From Actinomadura coerulea (lineage in GTDB: Bacteria; Actinomycetota; Actinomycetes; Streptosporangiales; Streptosporangiaceae): 64,000 nucleotides of DNA. Both the position numbers and the translations under genes were made by a program. The stretch is taken from NCBI RefSeq assembly GCF_014208105.1, contig NZ_JACHMQ010000001.1:5580001-5644000 (forward strand), written 5' to 3'. The notes below the pieces were generated by a model. That model was not told where the DNA came from. It searched no databases and worked only from the letters and a program-made list of their open reading frames with translations. Below, one piece after another: positions 1-7,366 of this stretch (the first letter of the stretch is position 1; each line of letters begins with the position of its first letter).

Positions 1-1
1 C

Positions 2-208
2 ACCTCGTTCTTCCGCTACCAGCACCCGGAGACCGGCGAGCTGGTCACCCTGCGGGAACGCCCCCGGCTGGCACGGTTCTTCAGGGTCGAGCAGGACCCC
101 GAGCGGCTTTTCTGGCACTGCATCGTCAACCCGACGCCCCGGCACCGGTGGAGCTTCGGCTGCCACGTCCCCGACACCTGGCTCGACGCCATCGCGGGCC
201 GGTCGTGA
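2..208 (+). CDS. C-terminal fragment of an unrecognised protein (cut by window edge)
   Basis: An open frame enters from the left edge and stops at TGA 206-208. The last 68 residues are visible: an acidic and aromatic stretch with FFRYQHPETG near the start, then FWHCIVNPTP and WSFGCHVPDTW. I do not recognise the family. The stop overlaps the GTG start of the ABC transporter by the GTGA arrangement, so the two genes are probably co-transcribed and translationally coupled. Codon use matches the surrounding genes. Function cannot be assigned from this fragment. Confidence 0.7.
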   Translation, partial: TSFFRYQHPETGELVTLRERPRLARFFRVEQDPERLFWHCIVNPTPRHRWSFGCHVPDTWLDAIAGRS

Positions 209-2052
209 CGGCGCGTCCCGCCACCGCCGCGCCCGGCGCGGCCGGCGCGGCCGCACCCGCCGCGGCGCCGCCCGCGATCAGAGCGGTCGGGCTGCGCAAG
301 CGGTTCCCCGGCGTCGAGGCGGTGGCCGGGCTCGACCTGACGATCCCCGCGGGCGAGAGCTTCGGATTCCTCGGCCCCAACGGGGCCGGCAAGACCACCA
401 CGATCGCGATGCTGTGCACGCTGGCGGTGCCCACGTCCGGCCGGATCGAGATCGCCGGCCACGACACGCGGACCGACGCCGCCGCGGCGCGCCGCCGGAT
501 CGGGCTGATCTTCCAGGAGTCGACCCTGGACGTCCAGCTGACCGCCGCCGAGAACCTGCGGTTCCACGCCGACCTGTACAACGTCCCGTCCGGCCAGGTG
601 GCGGCGCGCATCGAGGAGACGCTCGCCCTGGTCGGGCTCACCGACTGCCGCGACCGCGCCGTGCACACCTTCTCCGGCGGCATGCGCCGCCGCCTGGAGA
701 TCGCCCGCGCGCTGCTGCACCGCCCGCAGATCCTCTTCCTGGACGAGCCGACGATCGGCCTGGACCCGAACGCCCGCGCCCAGGTCTGGCGCCACCTGAA
801 ACACGTGTGCGAGACCGAGTCGGTCACCCTCTTCCTCACCACCCACCACCTCGAAGAGGCCGAGCAGTGCGACCGTATCGCGATCATCGACGCGGGCCGG
901 ATCGTCGCGCAGGGCAGCCCCGCCGAGCTGAAATCGGTGCTCGGCGCCGACCGGGTGCAGCTGCGCACCGGTGACGACGCCGCCGCGGCGGCGCTGATCG
1001 CCGAGCGCCTCGGCCTGGACGTGACCCGCGACCGCCACGGGCTGCGGCTCCAGGTCCCCGACGGCGCCCGGGTGCTGCCGCGGCTGCTCACCGAGCTCGA
1101 CGTCCCCGTGTACGAGGCAAGGGTCACCCCGCCCAGCCTGGACGACGTCTTTCTGCACCACACCGGGCACCGGATCCGCGAGGACGCCCCGCCGGAACCG
1201 TCCGTCCGCCCGGTGCGGGTCCGGTCGGCGGCCGAGCCGGGCAGGGGCGGGTTCCGGGCCGAGCTACGCGCCATGGGGATGGTGTGGCGGCGGGAGATGC
1301 TGCACTTCCGGCGCGACCGCGTCGGAGCCGCCCTCTCCCTGGTCCAGCCGCTGATCTTCCTGTTCGTCCTCGGCATCGGCCTGTCGAACCTGATGCCCGG
1401 CCCGAGCGGCGACGCCTACCAGCTGTTCCTCTTCTCGGGCGCGCTCGTGACCGCCGCGCAGGGACCCGCGCTCGCCACCGGCACCTCGATCATGTGGGAC
1501 CGGCAGGGCGGCTTCCTGCGCGAGATGCTCGCGGGCCCGGTCAGCCGCGCGTCCCTCCTGATCGGCAAATGCCTGGGCGGGACCACGGTCGCCACCTGCC
1601 AGGCCGCGATCCTCCTGGCCGCGGCCGGCCCGGTCGGCGTCCCGCTCGACGGCGTCCTGATCGCCCTCCTGCTGGGCGAACTGGTCCTGGTCTCGCTGGC
1701 CATGACCGTCCTGAGCGTCCTGCTGTCCACCATCCTCCGCCGACCGCAGACCTTCGGCACCGTGCTGACCGTGATCATGGCCCCGATGGTGTTCCTGTCC
1801 GGCGCGTTCTTCCCGCTGAGCGCGATGCCCGTCTGGATGAAGGCCGTGGCGCTGGCGAACCCGCTCACCTACGCCGTCGACGTGATGCGCCGCACCATCA
1901 CCGCCTACCTGCCGGACGCCCCGCACCACCTGTTCCAACCGCTGGCCCTGGGCTCCTGGCGCCCGCCGCTCCTCCTCGAATGCGCCGTGATGGCCGCCCT
2001 GACGACCGCGGCTCTCCTCCACGCCGCCCGCCGCTTCACCCGCCTCCCCTGA
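205..2052 (+). CDS. DrrAB-type ABC exporter, ATPase and permease fused
   Basis: This is a 615-residue fusion of an ABC ATPase and an ABC-2 type membrane domain, as in daunorubicin/multidrug exporters of the DrrA-DrrB family that are usually two proteins. Walker A (GPNGAGKT) lies near residues 57-64, followed by the FSGGMRRR signature, the LFLDEPTIGLDP Walker B and a TTHHLEEAE H-loop. From about residue 375 there are roughly six hydrophobic segments of the ABC-2 permease type. The GTG at 205 is chosen because it overlaps the upstream stop; an ATG at 148 would lie inside the upstream gene. The substrate is unknown. Export of a drug, lipid or polysaccharide is inferred from family alone. Confidence 0.88.
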   Translation: MTARPATAAPGAAGAAAPAAAPPAIRAVGLRKRFPGVEAVAGLDLTIPAGESFGFLGPNGAGKTTTIAMLCTLAVPTSGRIEIAGHDTRTDAAAARRRIGLIFQESTLDVQLTAAENLRFHADLYNVPSGQVAARIEETLALVGLTDCRDRAVHTFSGGMRRRLEIARALLHRPQILFLDEPTIGLDPNARAQVWRHLKHVCETESVTLFLTTHHLEEAEQCDRIAIIDAGRIVAQGSPAELKSVLGADRVQLRTGDDAAAAALIAERLGLDVTRDRHGLRLQVPDGARVLPRLLTELDVPVYEARVTPPSLDDVFLHHTGHRIREDAPPEPSVRPVRVRSAAEPGRGGFRAELRAMGMVWRREMLHFRRDRVGAALSLVQPLIFLFVLGIGLSNLMPGPSGDAYQLFLFSGALVTAAQGPALATGTSIMWDRQGGFLREMLAGPVSRASLLIGKCLGGTTVATCQAAILLAAAGPVGVPLDGVLIALLLGELVLVSLAMTVLSVLLSTILRRPQTFGTVLTVIMAPMVFLSGAFFPLSAMPVWMKAVALANPLTYAVDVMRRTITAYLPDAPHHLFQPLALGSWRPPLLLECAVMAALTTAALLHAARRFTRLP

Positions 2053-2112
2053 GACGCCGCACCGCAGCCGCGTCCGGCCGGAGCCCGATGCCCCTGGGAC
2101 GGGTGTTTCGCC

Positions 2113-2487
2113 CTAGTCCCGCGGGCGGGAGGCCTCGCCCTCCAGGCGGTCCTGCCTCAGTCGGGCGTTGATGCGCTGGGCCTCGGCGAGCTGGTCTTCC
2201 AGGATGATGATGCGGCAGGCCGCCTCCAGCGGGGTGCCCTGGTCGATCAGGTCGCGGGCGCGCTGCGCCAGGCGGAGCTGGTAGCGGGAGTAGCGGCGGT
2301 GCCCGCCGGACGAGCGCTGCGGGACGATCAGCCGGGCGGTGTCCAGGCTGCGGAGGAACGCCGGGGTCACGCCCAGCATCTCGGCGGCGCGGCCCATGCT
2401 GTAGGCGGGGTAGTCCTCGTCGTCGAACTTGTCTTCGAGCGCAGCGGGGTCGTCCTGCTGGACGGGGTGGTCGCCGGTCTCGGCCAT
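2113..2487 (-). CDS. MerR-family DNA-binding regulator
   Basis: The 124-residue protein has an acidic N-terminus and then a MerR-type winged helix: YSMGRAAEMLGVTPAFLRSLD, then the wing SSGGHRRYSRYQL. A C-terminal helix (LEDQLAEAQRINARLRQDR) looks like a dimerisation coil. There is no separate effector domain, as in many short actinobacterial MerR-like or HspR-like proteins. The ATG at 2487 is the conservative start. A GTG 12 bases upstream has a better GGAAGG ribosome site and could be used instead. The gene converges on the ABC exporter with only about 60 bases between stops. Its upstream region holds an imperfect palindrome that may be its operator. Confidence 0.8.
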   Translation of the reverse strand: MAETGDHPVQQDDPAALEDKFDDEDYPAYSMGRAAEMLGVTPAFLRSLDTARLIVPQRSSGGHRRYSRYQLRLAQRARDLIDQGTPLEAACRIIILEDQLAEAQRINARLRQDRLEGEASRPRD

Positions 2488-2547
2488 ATGGGGTGCTTTC
2501 ACAAAACCTTCCGTACTGCTGAGGATTCGGAAGGCGGCGACGGCAAG

Positions 2548-2580
2548 GGGCCCCGACGCCAGACTGCGGCGCCGGGGCCC
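2548..2580 (-). other. GC-rich hairpin in the leader of the MerR-like gene
   Basis: The 13-base arms 2548-2560 and 2568-2580 pair with one mismatch around a 7-base loop. The hairpin lies about 60 bases upstream of the MerR start on the minus strand. No T-run follows on either side, so it is either a weak terminator or a leader structure. Confidence 0.45.
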
Positions 2581-2598
2581 AGAGGTACAACACCATCT

Positions 2599-2618
2599 AC
2601 CGGTTCTGAAGAGCCGGT
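2599..2618. promoter_or_regulatory. Imperfect palindrome upstream of the MerR-like gene
   Basis: ACCGGTTCT and AGAGCCGGT face each other across two bases, with one mismatch. An inverted repeat about 110-130 bases upstream of a MerR-type gene is a plausible autoregulatory operator. The assignment is positional only. Confidence 0.35.
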
Positions 2619-2793
2619 CTTCCGCGTAGCCCGCCCAAGTGGGGGCGGGGTCGCGGGGATCGCGTATGCGTGACCGTAGACCACCGTCCAATCCGGGGAA
2701 CTGCGGTACCCGCGCGGCGTGACTGGAGCCTGCTGCGGGCGATCCCGATGGCGCCGATCCCTCCTTTCCTCGACATCACTACCTGTACTGCGT

Positions 2794-2883
2794 GTTCTGG
2801 TACTGCACTTCGTTCTGGTACTGCACTTCGTTCTGGTACTGCACTTCGTTCTGGTACTGCACTTCGTTCTGGTACTGCACTTC
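2794..2883. repeat. 18-bp tandem repeat, five exact copies
   Basis: The unit GTTCTGGTACTGCACTTC is repeated five times without a mismatch, with a four-base start of a sixth copy. The unit is about 50 percent GC, far below the neighbouring sequence. Because the unit has no stop in any frame, all six frames stay open here; for instance one minus frame would give repeated NEVQYQ. No convincing start with a ribosome site was found, so I treat it as non-coding. Confidence 0.9.
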
Positions 2884-3157
2884 GTTCCACAGCCACCGGC
2901 GGCTCGTCCGCCACCGGGCCGACCGGCTGCCGAGGCCCCTTCCACTGCGCTGGCCCCGGCACGCCCGGCCGGTGTCATCCATACCTTCCGGCAGTTCGTC
3001 CTCTGCCGCTTCACATGGATCCGTCTCTCTTCGATGGAAGGAACACTACCCCGCCTCGGCGCGAAAATCTACTCCGGCCACTACAGAGTTTCGTAGATCA
3101 CATCTCGTGGTTCTCTCCAGCCGCCAGGTCCCCCCGCGGCCGGGCGCGCAGGCGGGC

Positions 3158-3445
3158 CTACAGGCTCTCGCTCGTCCAGCGCCACGCGCCGTTCTCGTGC
3201 CGGGCGCGGACGAGCCGCGGCTCGCTGGAGTCCGCGAGCTCGGCGATCAGCCGGATCAGCTGGCGGTGGAAGTCCGCGGGCGGGCGGGTGCCGCCGGGCG
3301 AGCCCTCCAGGAGCGTCACGCTGACCTTCGCCTCGTCGCGGAGCTGGACGGTCAACCGGCCGGTCCGGTCCATGCGGAGGATCACGATGGCGTCGGCACG
3401 GATCAGGTCGTCACCGTCGGCGGCGGAGATCCACACATCGCTCAT
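3158..3445 (-). CDS. Small hypothetical protein
   Basis: A 95-residue soluble protein beginning MSDVWISAADGDDLIRADAIV. It reads as a short mixed alpha/beta domain with many acidic and arginine residues and a C-terminal RARHENGAWRWTSESL. I do not recognise a family. The ATG is preceded by AGGGGA at good spacing, and upstream frame extension lacks coding character. The gene stands alone, facing away from the STAS/GAF pair. There is no signal peptide or membrane helix. Confidence 0.65.
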   Translation of the reverse strand: MSDVWISAADGDDLIRADAIVILRMDRTGRLTVQLRDEAKVSVTLLEGSPGGTRPPADFHRQLIRLIAELADSSEPRLVRARHENGAWRWTSESL

Positions 3446-3871
3446 GTGCGTCCCCTGCCCGGTTCGGGGGCTCCGTACGCTCCGCGCGCACCTTCCGCGC
3501 ACTCCGGGCGCGGAGCGCGTCCTGCCGGCGTCGATGCCGGTCAGCGCGACGCCGTCTCCCCGCGCCGCCCCGGCGGCGCTCCGCCGGGGGGACGGGGCCG
3601 CGGAGTCCCGCGTGCCCGGGGCGGGAGGGCGTAGACTCTCGGTGAGCTAGGGGTTCTCGATGCGGGCGGCCAAGCCGGCGTCCCCCTGGTTCCGATGATC
3701 GGTCTCCCCGAGGCCAGACAGGCCGGCGCGCATGACGCCGCTCCACCGTCCCTCTCGAGCACGGACGCCCCTTCTCGGCGCCGGATCCGCCGCTCGACCG
3801 GGCCGCGGCGCGGCGACCGCGGGTCCTTGAGCGGTCCCCGGCCACACGCACACTCCTGATCGGAGCCCCAG
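3446..3871. other. Divergent intergenic region, 426 bases
   Basis: This lies between the start of the small hypothetical gene and the start of the STAS gene. It must hold both promoters, but I see no convincing -35/-10 pair. GC-rich inverted repeats occur without T-runs. Long antisense frames across it have no ribosome sites and look like GC-skew artefacts. Confidence 0.5.
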
Positions 3872-4243
3872 ATGCACACCGCAGGCAGCGCCTTCCCCGA
3901 GGCCGTGCTGCGCCGCGAGACGCTCGCGGACCACACCGTCATCACCATCTCCGGCGATCTCGACATCTCCTCCGCGCCGGCCCTGCGCGAGCCTCTGGAG
4001 ACCGCGCTGCGGGACGCGGGTCCCCTCGTGGTCATCGACCTGTCCGGGGTGACGTTCTGCGACGCGGCCGGGCTGACCCTGCTCACCGGCGCCCGCCGCC
4101 TCACCGAGCCGGAGGGCGTCACGCTCGTCCTCGCCGCTCCCCGCCCGCACATGGTCAGGCTCCTGCGGGTCAGCGGCCTGTCGCGGGTCTTCGCCGTCCG
4201 CCCCACCGTCGACGCCGCGCGCCTTCGATCGGCCGCGGCCTGA
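3872..4243 (+). CDS. STAS-domain anti-anti-sigma-factor-like protein
   Basis: This 123-residue protein is one STAS domain: VITISGDLDISSAPALREPL, then LVVIDLSGVTFCDAAGLTLL. STAS proteins of the SpoIIAA/RsbV type bind anti-sigma kinases and free alternative sigma factors. The phospho-acceptor serine normally found after the Asp in the D-S-S/T-G-L loop is alanine here (CDAAGL), so switching by phosphorylation at that position is not possible as written. A GAF-domain protein follows 44 bases downstream and may be a partner. No kinase or sigma gene adjoins. Confidence 0.85.
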   Translation: MHTAGSAFPEAVLRRETLADHTVITISGDLDISSAPALREPLETALRDAGPLVVIDLSGVTFCDAAGLTLLTGARRLTEPEGVTLVLAAPRPHMVRLLRVSGLSRVFAVRPTVDAARLRSAAA

Positions 4244-4287
4244 ACGCGCGGCCCGCCCCGGGCGCGACGGGGAGACGGGATGACGAC

Positions 4288-4866
4288 ATGACGAGCGACC
4301 CGGGATCGATCGGGTGGGGCGCCGCCGGCGCGGCGCCGAGCGAGACCGACCGCCGGCGCCTCGCGGCCACGTTCGAGCTGATGAGCGCGGTGGTCCTGGA
4401 GGGAACCGGCGTGCCGGGCATGCTGGCCCTCGTGGCGGCGCACGCCCGGGAACTGGCGCGCGTCCCGCTGGCGTTCGTCGCCCTTCCGGGCGAGGACGGC
4501 AACACGCTGCGCGTCGAGGTCGCGGACGGCCCCGGCGGCGAACGCATACGCGGGTTGACGGTGCGGCGGGGCCGGTCGATGCTCGGCCGTGCGTTCACGT
4601 CCCGCCGGGCGGTGTCGGCGCGGATCGCCGCCGATCAGACGCTCACCGGCCTTCCGGCCGGTCCCATCCTGATCCTGCCGCTGGAGACGGGCGAGGCCAC
4701 CCGGGGAGTGCTCGCGGTCCTCGGACGGGTCGGAGCGGAGCCCTTCGGCCCGGCGACCGCGCGCCAGATGCTCCTGTTCTCCGACATGGCCGCCCGGCTG
4801 ATCGACGTGGCCGGGGCGCGCCTCCCGGGCGCCCCGCCGGGAGTCGGCGAGCGGTCGGCGGGCTGA
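4288..4866 (+). CDS. GAF-domain protein
   Basis: A 192-residue cytoplasmic protein with a single GAF-like domain at about residues 25-170. It starts with a helical ATFELMSAVVLEGTGVPGML, then core strands LAFVALPG and GPILILPLE, and the typical VLAVLGRVGAEPFGPATARQMLLFSDMAARLIDVA helix end. GAF domains bind small molecules or form dimers. No output domain (phosphatase, HTH or kinase) is attached, so it probably acts with another protein such as the upstream STAS product. The ATG is taken because it directly follows the STAS gene. Confidence 0.75.
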   Translation: MTSDPGSIGWGAAGAAPSETDRRRLAATFELMSAVVLEGTGVPGMLALVAAHARELARVPLAFVALPGEDGNTLRVEVADGPGGERIRGLTVRRGRSMLGRAFTSRRAVSARIAADQTLTGLPAGPILILPLETGEATRGVLAVLGRVGAEPFGPATARQMLLFSDMAARLIDVAGARLPGAPPGVGERSAG

Positions 4867-5013
4867 GTCCCGCCGGGTTCGGCTGAGTCCGGCCGAACCG
4901 GGGCGGCGCCTTCGCCGCCTGAGGGGTCGGCCTCCGCGGGCCTGTCCGGGCCCGGCCGACGGCGCCCGCCCCGTGGATCCGGGCTGTGCCGCGCCGGGGC
5001 CCCGGCGGGTTTC

Positions 5014-5241
5014 CTAGAGCCTGAACAGCTTCGTGAACGGTGAGAGGATCTTTACTTTCCGTGTCCCGAAGTCGACCAGGACGGCGTTGCCCGGCTCGAC
5101 CTCCAGGACGCGCCCGAGCCCGTACTTGTCGTGCGTGACCTGGTCGTCGAGCGTGAACTCCTTGGCCGGCGGAGCGGCGGGCGGGGGTTTGAAGGGGCTG
5201 GTGGGCAGGTGTCGCCGTCGGGCGGGGCCGGTGGGTTTCAT
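5014..5241 (-). CDS. Small basic protein with a Tudor/KOW-like (CarD/UvrD-tail-like) fold
   Basis: A 75-residue protein with a proline- and lysine-rich first third, then FTLDDQVTHDKYGLGRVLEVEP and AVLVDFGTRKVKILSPFTKL. The pattern of a buried V-x-H-x-x-Y/F-G-x-G-x-V turn followed by two strands is seen in CarD N-terminal, KOW and UvrD/PcrA C-terminal Tudor-like domains, which contact RNA polymerase or nucleic acid. It is transcribed away from the cold-shock gene. The precise function is unknown. The GAGG ribosome site lies unusually close to the ATG. Confidence 0.65.
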   Translation of the reverse strand: MKPTGPARRRHLPTSPFKPPPAAPPAKEFTLDDQVTHDKYGLGRVLEVEPGNAVLVDFGTRKVKILSPFTKLFRL

Positions 5242-5344
5242 TACCTCATTATGCGCGTACCGGGCGGTTCCCTGAAGGCTTCTCGCGGACCGGCTGGTAA
5301 ATTATCGCGCCGGACGGCCCCCCTCATCGGTCCGCCGAATCCTG

Positions 5345-5353
5345 TGCTAGAGT
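5345..5353 (+). promoter_or_regulatory. Extended -10 promoter element for the cold-shock gene
   Basis: TGCTAGAGT fits the extended -10 pattern TGnTAnnnT. No good -35 is seen at the usual distance, which is normal for extended -10 promoters. Transcription would begin near 5360, giving a leader of about 150 bases before the cold-shock ATG. Confidence 0.5.
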
Positions 5354-5385
5354 AGTGGGCAGTTGCGGTTCCCATAGACATGTGC

Positions 5386-5427
5386 GTGCGCCTGTTGGAA
5401 GTGACCTCAGGCGCACTTTTGTTTTTT
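5386..5427 (+). promoter_or_regulatory. Terminator-like hairpin in the cold-shock leader
   Basis: GTGCGCCTG (5386-5394) pairs perfectly with CAGGCGCAC (5408-5416) and is followed by TTTTGTTTTTT. It has every hallmark of an intrinsic terminator but lies between the promoter and the cold-shock gene. It could be an attenuator or a temperature-responsive leader rather than the end of another transcript. Confidence 0.6.
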
Positions 5428-5508
5428 CTGGAGTCTTCCGGATGGGCCATCGCGGCGTCTTCGTCCGCACACGGTGTGCGGACGGGGCACACCCTGAAGG
5501 AGACGATC

Positions 5509-5712
5509 ATGGCCACCGGTACCGTCAAGTGGTTCAACGCGGAAAAGGGCTTCGGCTTCATCGAGCAGGACGGCGGCGGCGCCGACGTCTTCGCCCACTA
5601 CTCCAACATCGCGGCCCAGGGCTTCCGTGAGCTCCAGGAGGGCCAGAAGGTGTCCTTCGACATCACGCAGGGCCAGAAGGGCCTGCAGGCGGAGAACATC
5701 GTTCCCGCCTGA
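5509..5712 (+). CDS. csp: Cold-shock protein (CspA family)
   Basis: A 67-residue OB-fold cold-shock protein, an RNA chaperone that unwinds mRNA structure. RNP1 (KGFGFI) and RNP2 (VFAHYS) are intact, with the usual N-terminal TGTVKWFN. Length is exactly that of the family. The ATG has AAGGAG seven bases upstream. The same frame is open for 43 codons further upstream, but that stretch runs through the leader hairpin and is not protein-like. A DEAD-box helicase follows, a common cold-adaptation pairing. A strong hairpin ends the gene at 5725-5755. Confidence 0.97.
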   Translation: MATGTVKWFNAEKGFGFIEQDGGGADVFAHYSNIAAQGFRELQEGQKVSFDITQGQKGLQAENIVPA

Positions 5713-5724
5713 TCGCGGCATTCT

Positions 5725-5755
5725 GCGGTGCGCGGTCCCGAGGGCCGCGCACCGC
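5725..5755 (+). terminator. Terminator of the cold-shock gene
   Basis: An 11-bp perfect stem (5725-5735 with 5745-5755) begins 12 bases after the stop. There is no T-run, as is common in high-GC actinomycetes. Confidence 0.7.
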
Positions 5756-5932
5756 GCTGCGTTTACGGGCGCCTGATCCGCGCCCCCCATCTCCACCGGC
5801 CCGCGGCGGAACCCTCCGCCGGGCCGCTCCCGGTTCGTTCTTGAGAATCCTCCCCCCGGGCTCGCGTCGAGTCCGGGGTCTTGCATGACGGAGCACTTCC
5901 CTGACACGCACCGCTCCCAAGGAAGGCTTCGC

Positions 5933-7354
5933 ATGCCCCGTGCCCCCCGATCGAGCGCCCGAGGCTCCCGGCCTCGTCCCGCCCGCCGTCCGGCGGACGG
6001 GCGCAGGCCCGCCGCCGAGGCCGCGGCCGCGGCTCCGGCCGCCGCCAAGACCACGCCCCCGGCCCCCGCCGTGGCGTCGTTCGCCGAACTGCCGCTGCCG
6101 GCTCCGCTCCAGGAGACGCTGGTCCGCCAGGGCGTGACCGCCCCGTTCCCCATCCAGGCCGCGGCCCTCCCGAACGCCCTCGCGGGACGGGACGTCCTCG
6201 GCCGGGGACGCACCGGGTCGGGCAAGACGCTGACGTTCGGCCTGGCGCTGCTCGCCCGCACCGCCGGCCGCCGCGCCCAGCCCCGCCGTCCCCTCGCCCT
6301 GGTCCTGGTCCCCACCCGGGAACTCGCCCAGCAGGTCACCGGCGCGCTCGAACCGTACGCGGACTCCGTCGACCTGCGGATGACCACCGTGGTCGGCGGC
6401 CTGCCGATCGCGCGGCAGGCGAACGCGCTCGCCCGGGGCGCCGACGTCCTGATCGCCACGCCCGGGCGGCTCGCCGACCTGATCGAGCGCGGCGACTGCC
6501 GGCTCGACGGCGTGCGGATCACCGTGCTGGACGAGGCCGACCAGATGACCGACCTCGGCTTCCTGCCACAGGTCACCCGGCTCATGGAGCAGACCCCGCA
6601 GGACGGGCAGCGGATGCTGTTCTCCGCCACGCTCGACGGCGGCGTCGACCGGCTCGTCCGCCGGTTCCTCAGCGACCCGGTCACCCACTCGGTCGACCCC
6701 CCGGCCGGGGCGGTCACCGCGATGGAGCACCACCTGCTGCACGTCACCGACGAGGACAAGCACGAGACGACCGTGCACATCGCGGCCCGCGAGAGCCGCG
6801 TCATCATGTTCGTCGCCAAGAAGCACCAGGCGGACCGCCTCGTCCGCAAGCTGACCGCCCGCGGGATCAGCGCCGCGGCGATGCACGGCGGCAAGACGCA
6901 GTCGCAGCGCAACCGCGCGCTGAACGGCTTCCACAGCAAGGACATCACCGTGCTGGTCGCCACCAACGTCGCCGCCCGCGGCATCCACATCGACGAGCTC
7001 GACCTCGTCGTCAACGTCGACCCGCCCGCCGACCACAAGGACTACCTCCACCGCGGCGGCCGCACCGCCCGCGCAGGAGCCGCCGGAACCGTCGTCACGC
7101 TCGTCCTGCCCGAGCAGCGCCGCGAGATGGACGCCATGATGGCCAAGGCGGGCATCAGTCCCCGTACCACCCGCGTCCGCCCCGGCGACGCGGACCTCGC
7201 CCGCATCACCGGCGCCCGCCCGCCGGCCCACGCGGCCGCCGCGCCGAACACCGCCCCGCCCCGCAAGCCGCGTCCCGCCGCCTCCCAGCGCGGGAACTCC
7301 CACGCCGCCCCCGCGCGCAGGCCAAGACGACGAGCGTCCTCCCTCAACAGCTGA
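5933..7354 (+). CDS. DEAD-box RNA helicase
   Basis: A 473-residue ATP-dependent RNA helicase. In order: an Arg/Pro/Ala-rich tail, the Q motif PFPIQAAALPNAL, motif I GRTGSGKT, PTRELAQQV, TPGRL, VLDEADQMTDLGF, SAT, then in the second RecA domain ARGIHIDELDLVV and HRGGRTARAG. The C-terminus is a basic tail. An ATG 48 bases upstream is possible, but 5933 has AAGGAAGG at good spacing. Placed after csp, it likely unwinds cold-stabilised RNA. The stop lies only 12 bases before the left end of the IS30-type element, so its original terminator has been moved away. Confidence 0.93.
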   Translation: MPRAPRSSARGSRPRPARRPADGRRPAAEAAAAAPAAAKTTPPAPAVASFAELPLPAPLQETLVRQGVTAPFPIQAAALPNALAGRDVLGRGRTGSGKTLTFGLALLARTAGRRAQPRRPLALVLVPTRELAQQVTGALEPYADSVDLRMTTVVGGLPIARQANALARGADVLIATPGRLADLIERGDCRLDGVRITVLDEADQMTDLGFLPQVTRLMEQTPQDGQRMLFSATLDGGVDRLVRRFLSDPVTHSVDPPAGAVTAMEHHLLHVTDEDKHETTVHIAARESRVIMFVAKKHQADRLVRKLTARGISAAAMHGGKTQSQRNRALNGFHSKDITVLVATNVAARGIHIDELDLVVNVDPPADHKDYLHRGGRTARAGAAGTVVTLVLPEQRREMDAMMAKAGISPRTTRVRPGDADLARITGARPPAHAAAAPNTAPPRKPRPAASQRGNSHAAPARRPRRRASSLNS

Positions 7355-7366
7355 CCGAGCCCCACG

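Larger units (their letters stand above)
2488..3157. other. 670-base non-coding region with hairpins and a tandem repeat
   Basis: I support no gene here. Several frames are open only because the 18-bp repeat at 2794-2883 lacks stops and has a length divisible by three. The region holds a leader hairpin (2548-2580), an imperfect palindrome (2599-2618), the tandem repeat, and an AT-richer patch near 3055-3100 containing the imperfect palindrome CTACAGAGTTTCGTAG (3081-3096). Confidence 0.6.

Noticed and set aside
2794..2883. CRISPR array
   Set aside because: The repeats are 18 bp with no spacers between them and no cas genes nearby.
2597..2982. Open frames across the 18-bp repeat with repeated NEVQYQ or PERSAV
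   Set aside because: The unit has no stop in any frame, so openness is expected; the ATG at 2982 has its ribosome site only one base away.
5380..5508. N-terminal extension of the cold-shock protein
   Set aside because: The frame is open, but it runs through the leader hairpin, and family length and the ribosome site fix the start at 5509.
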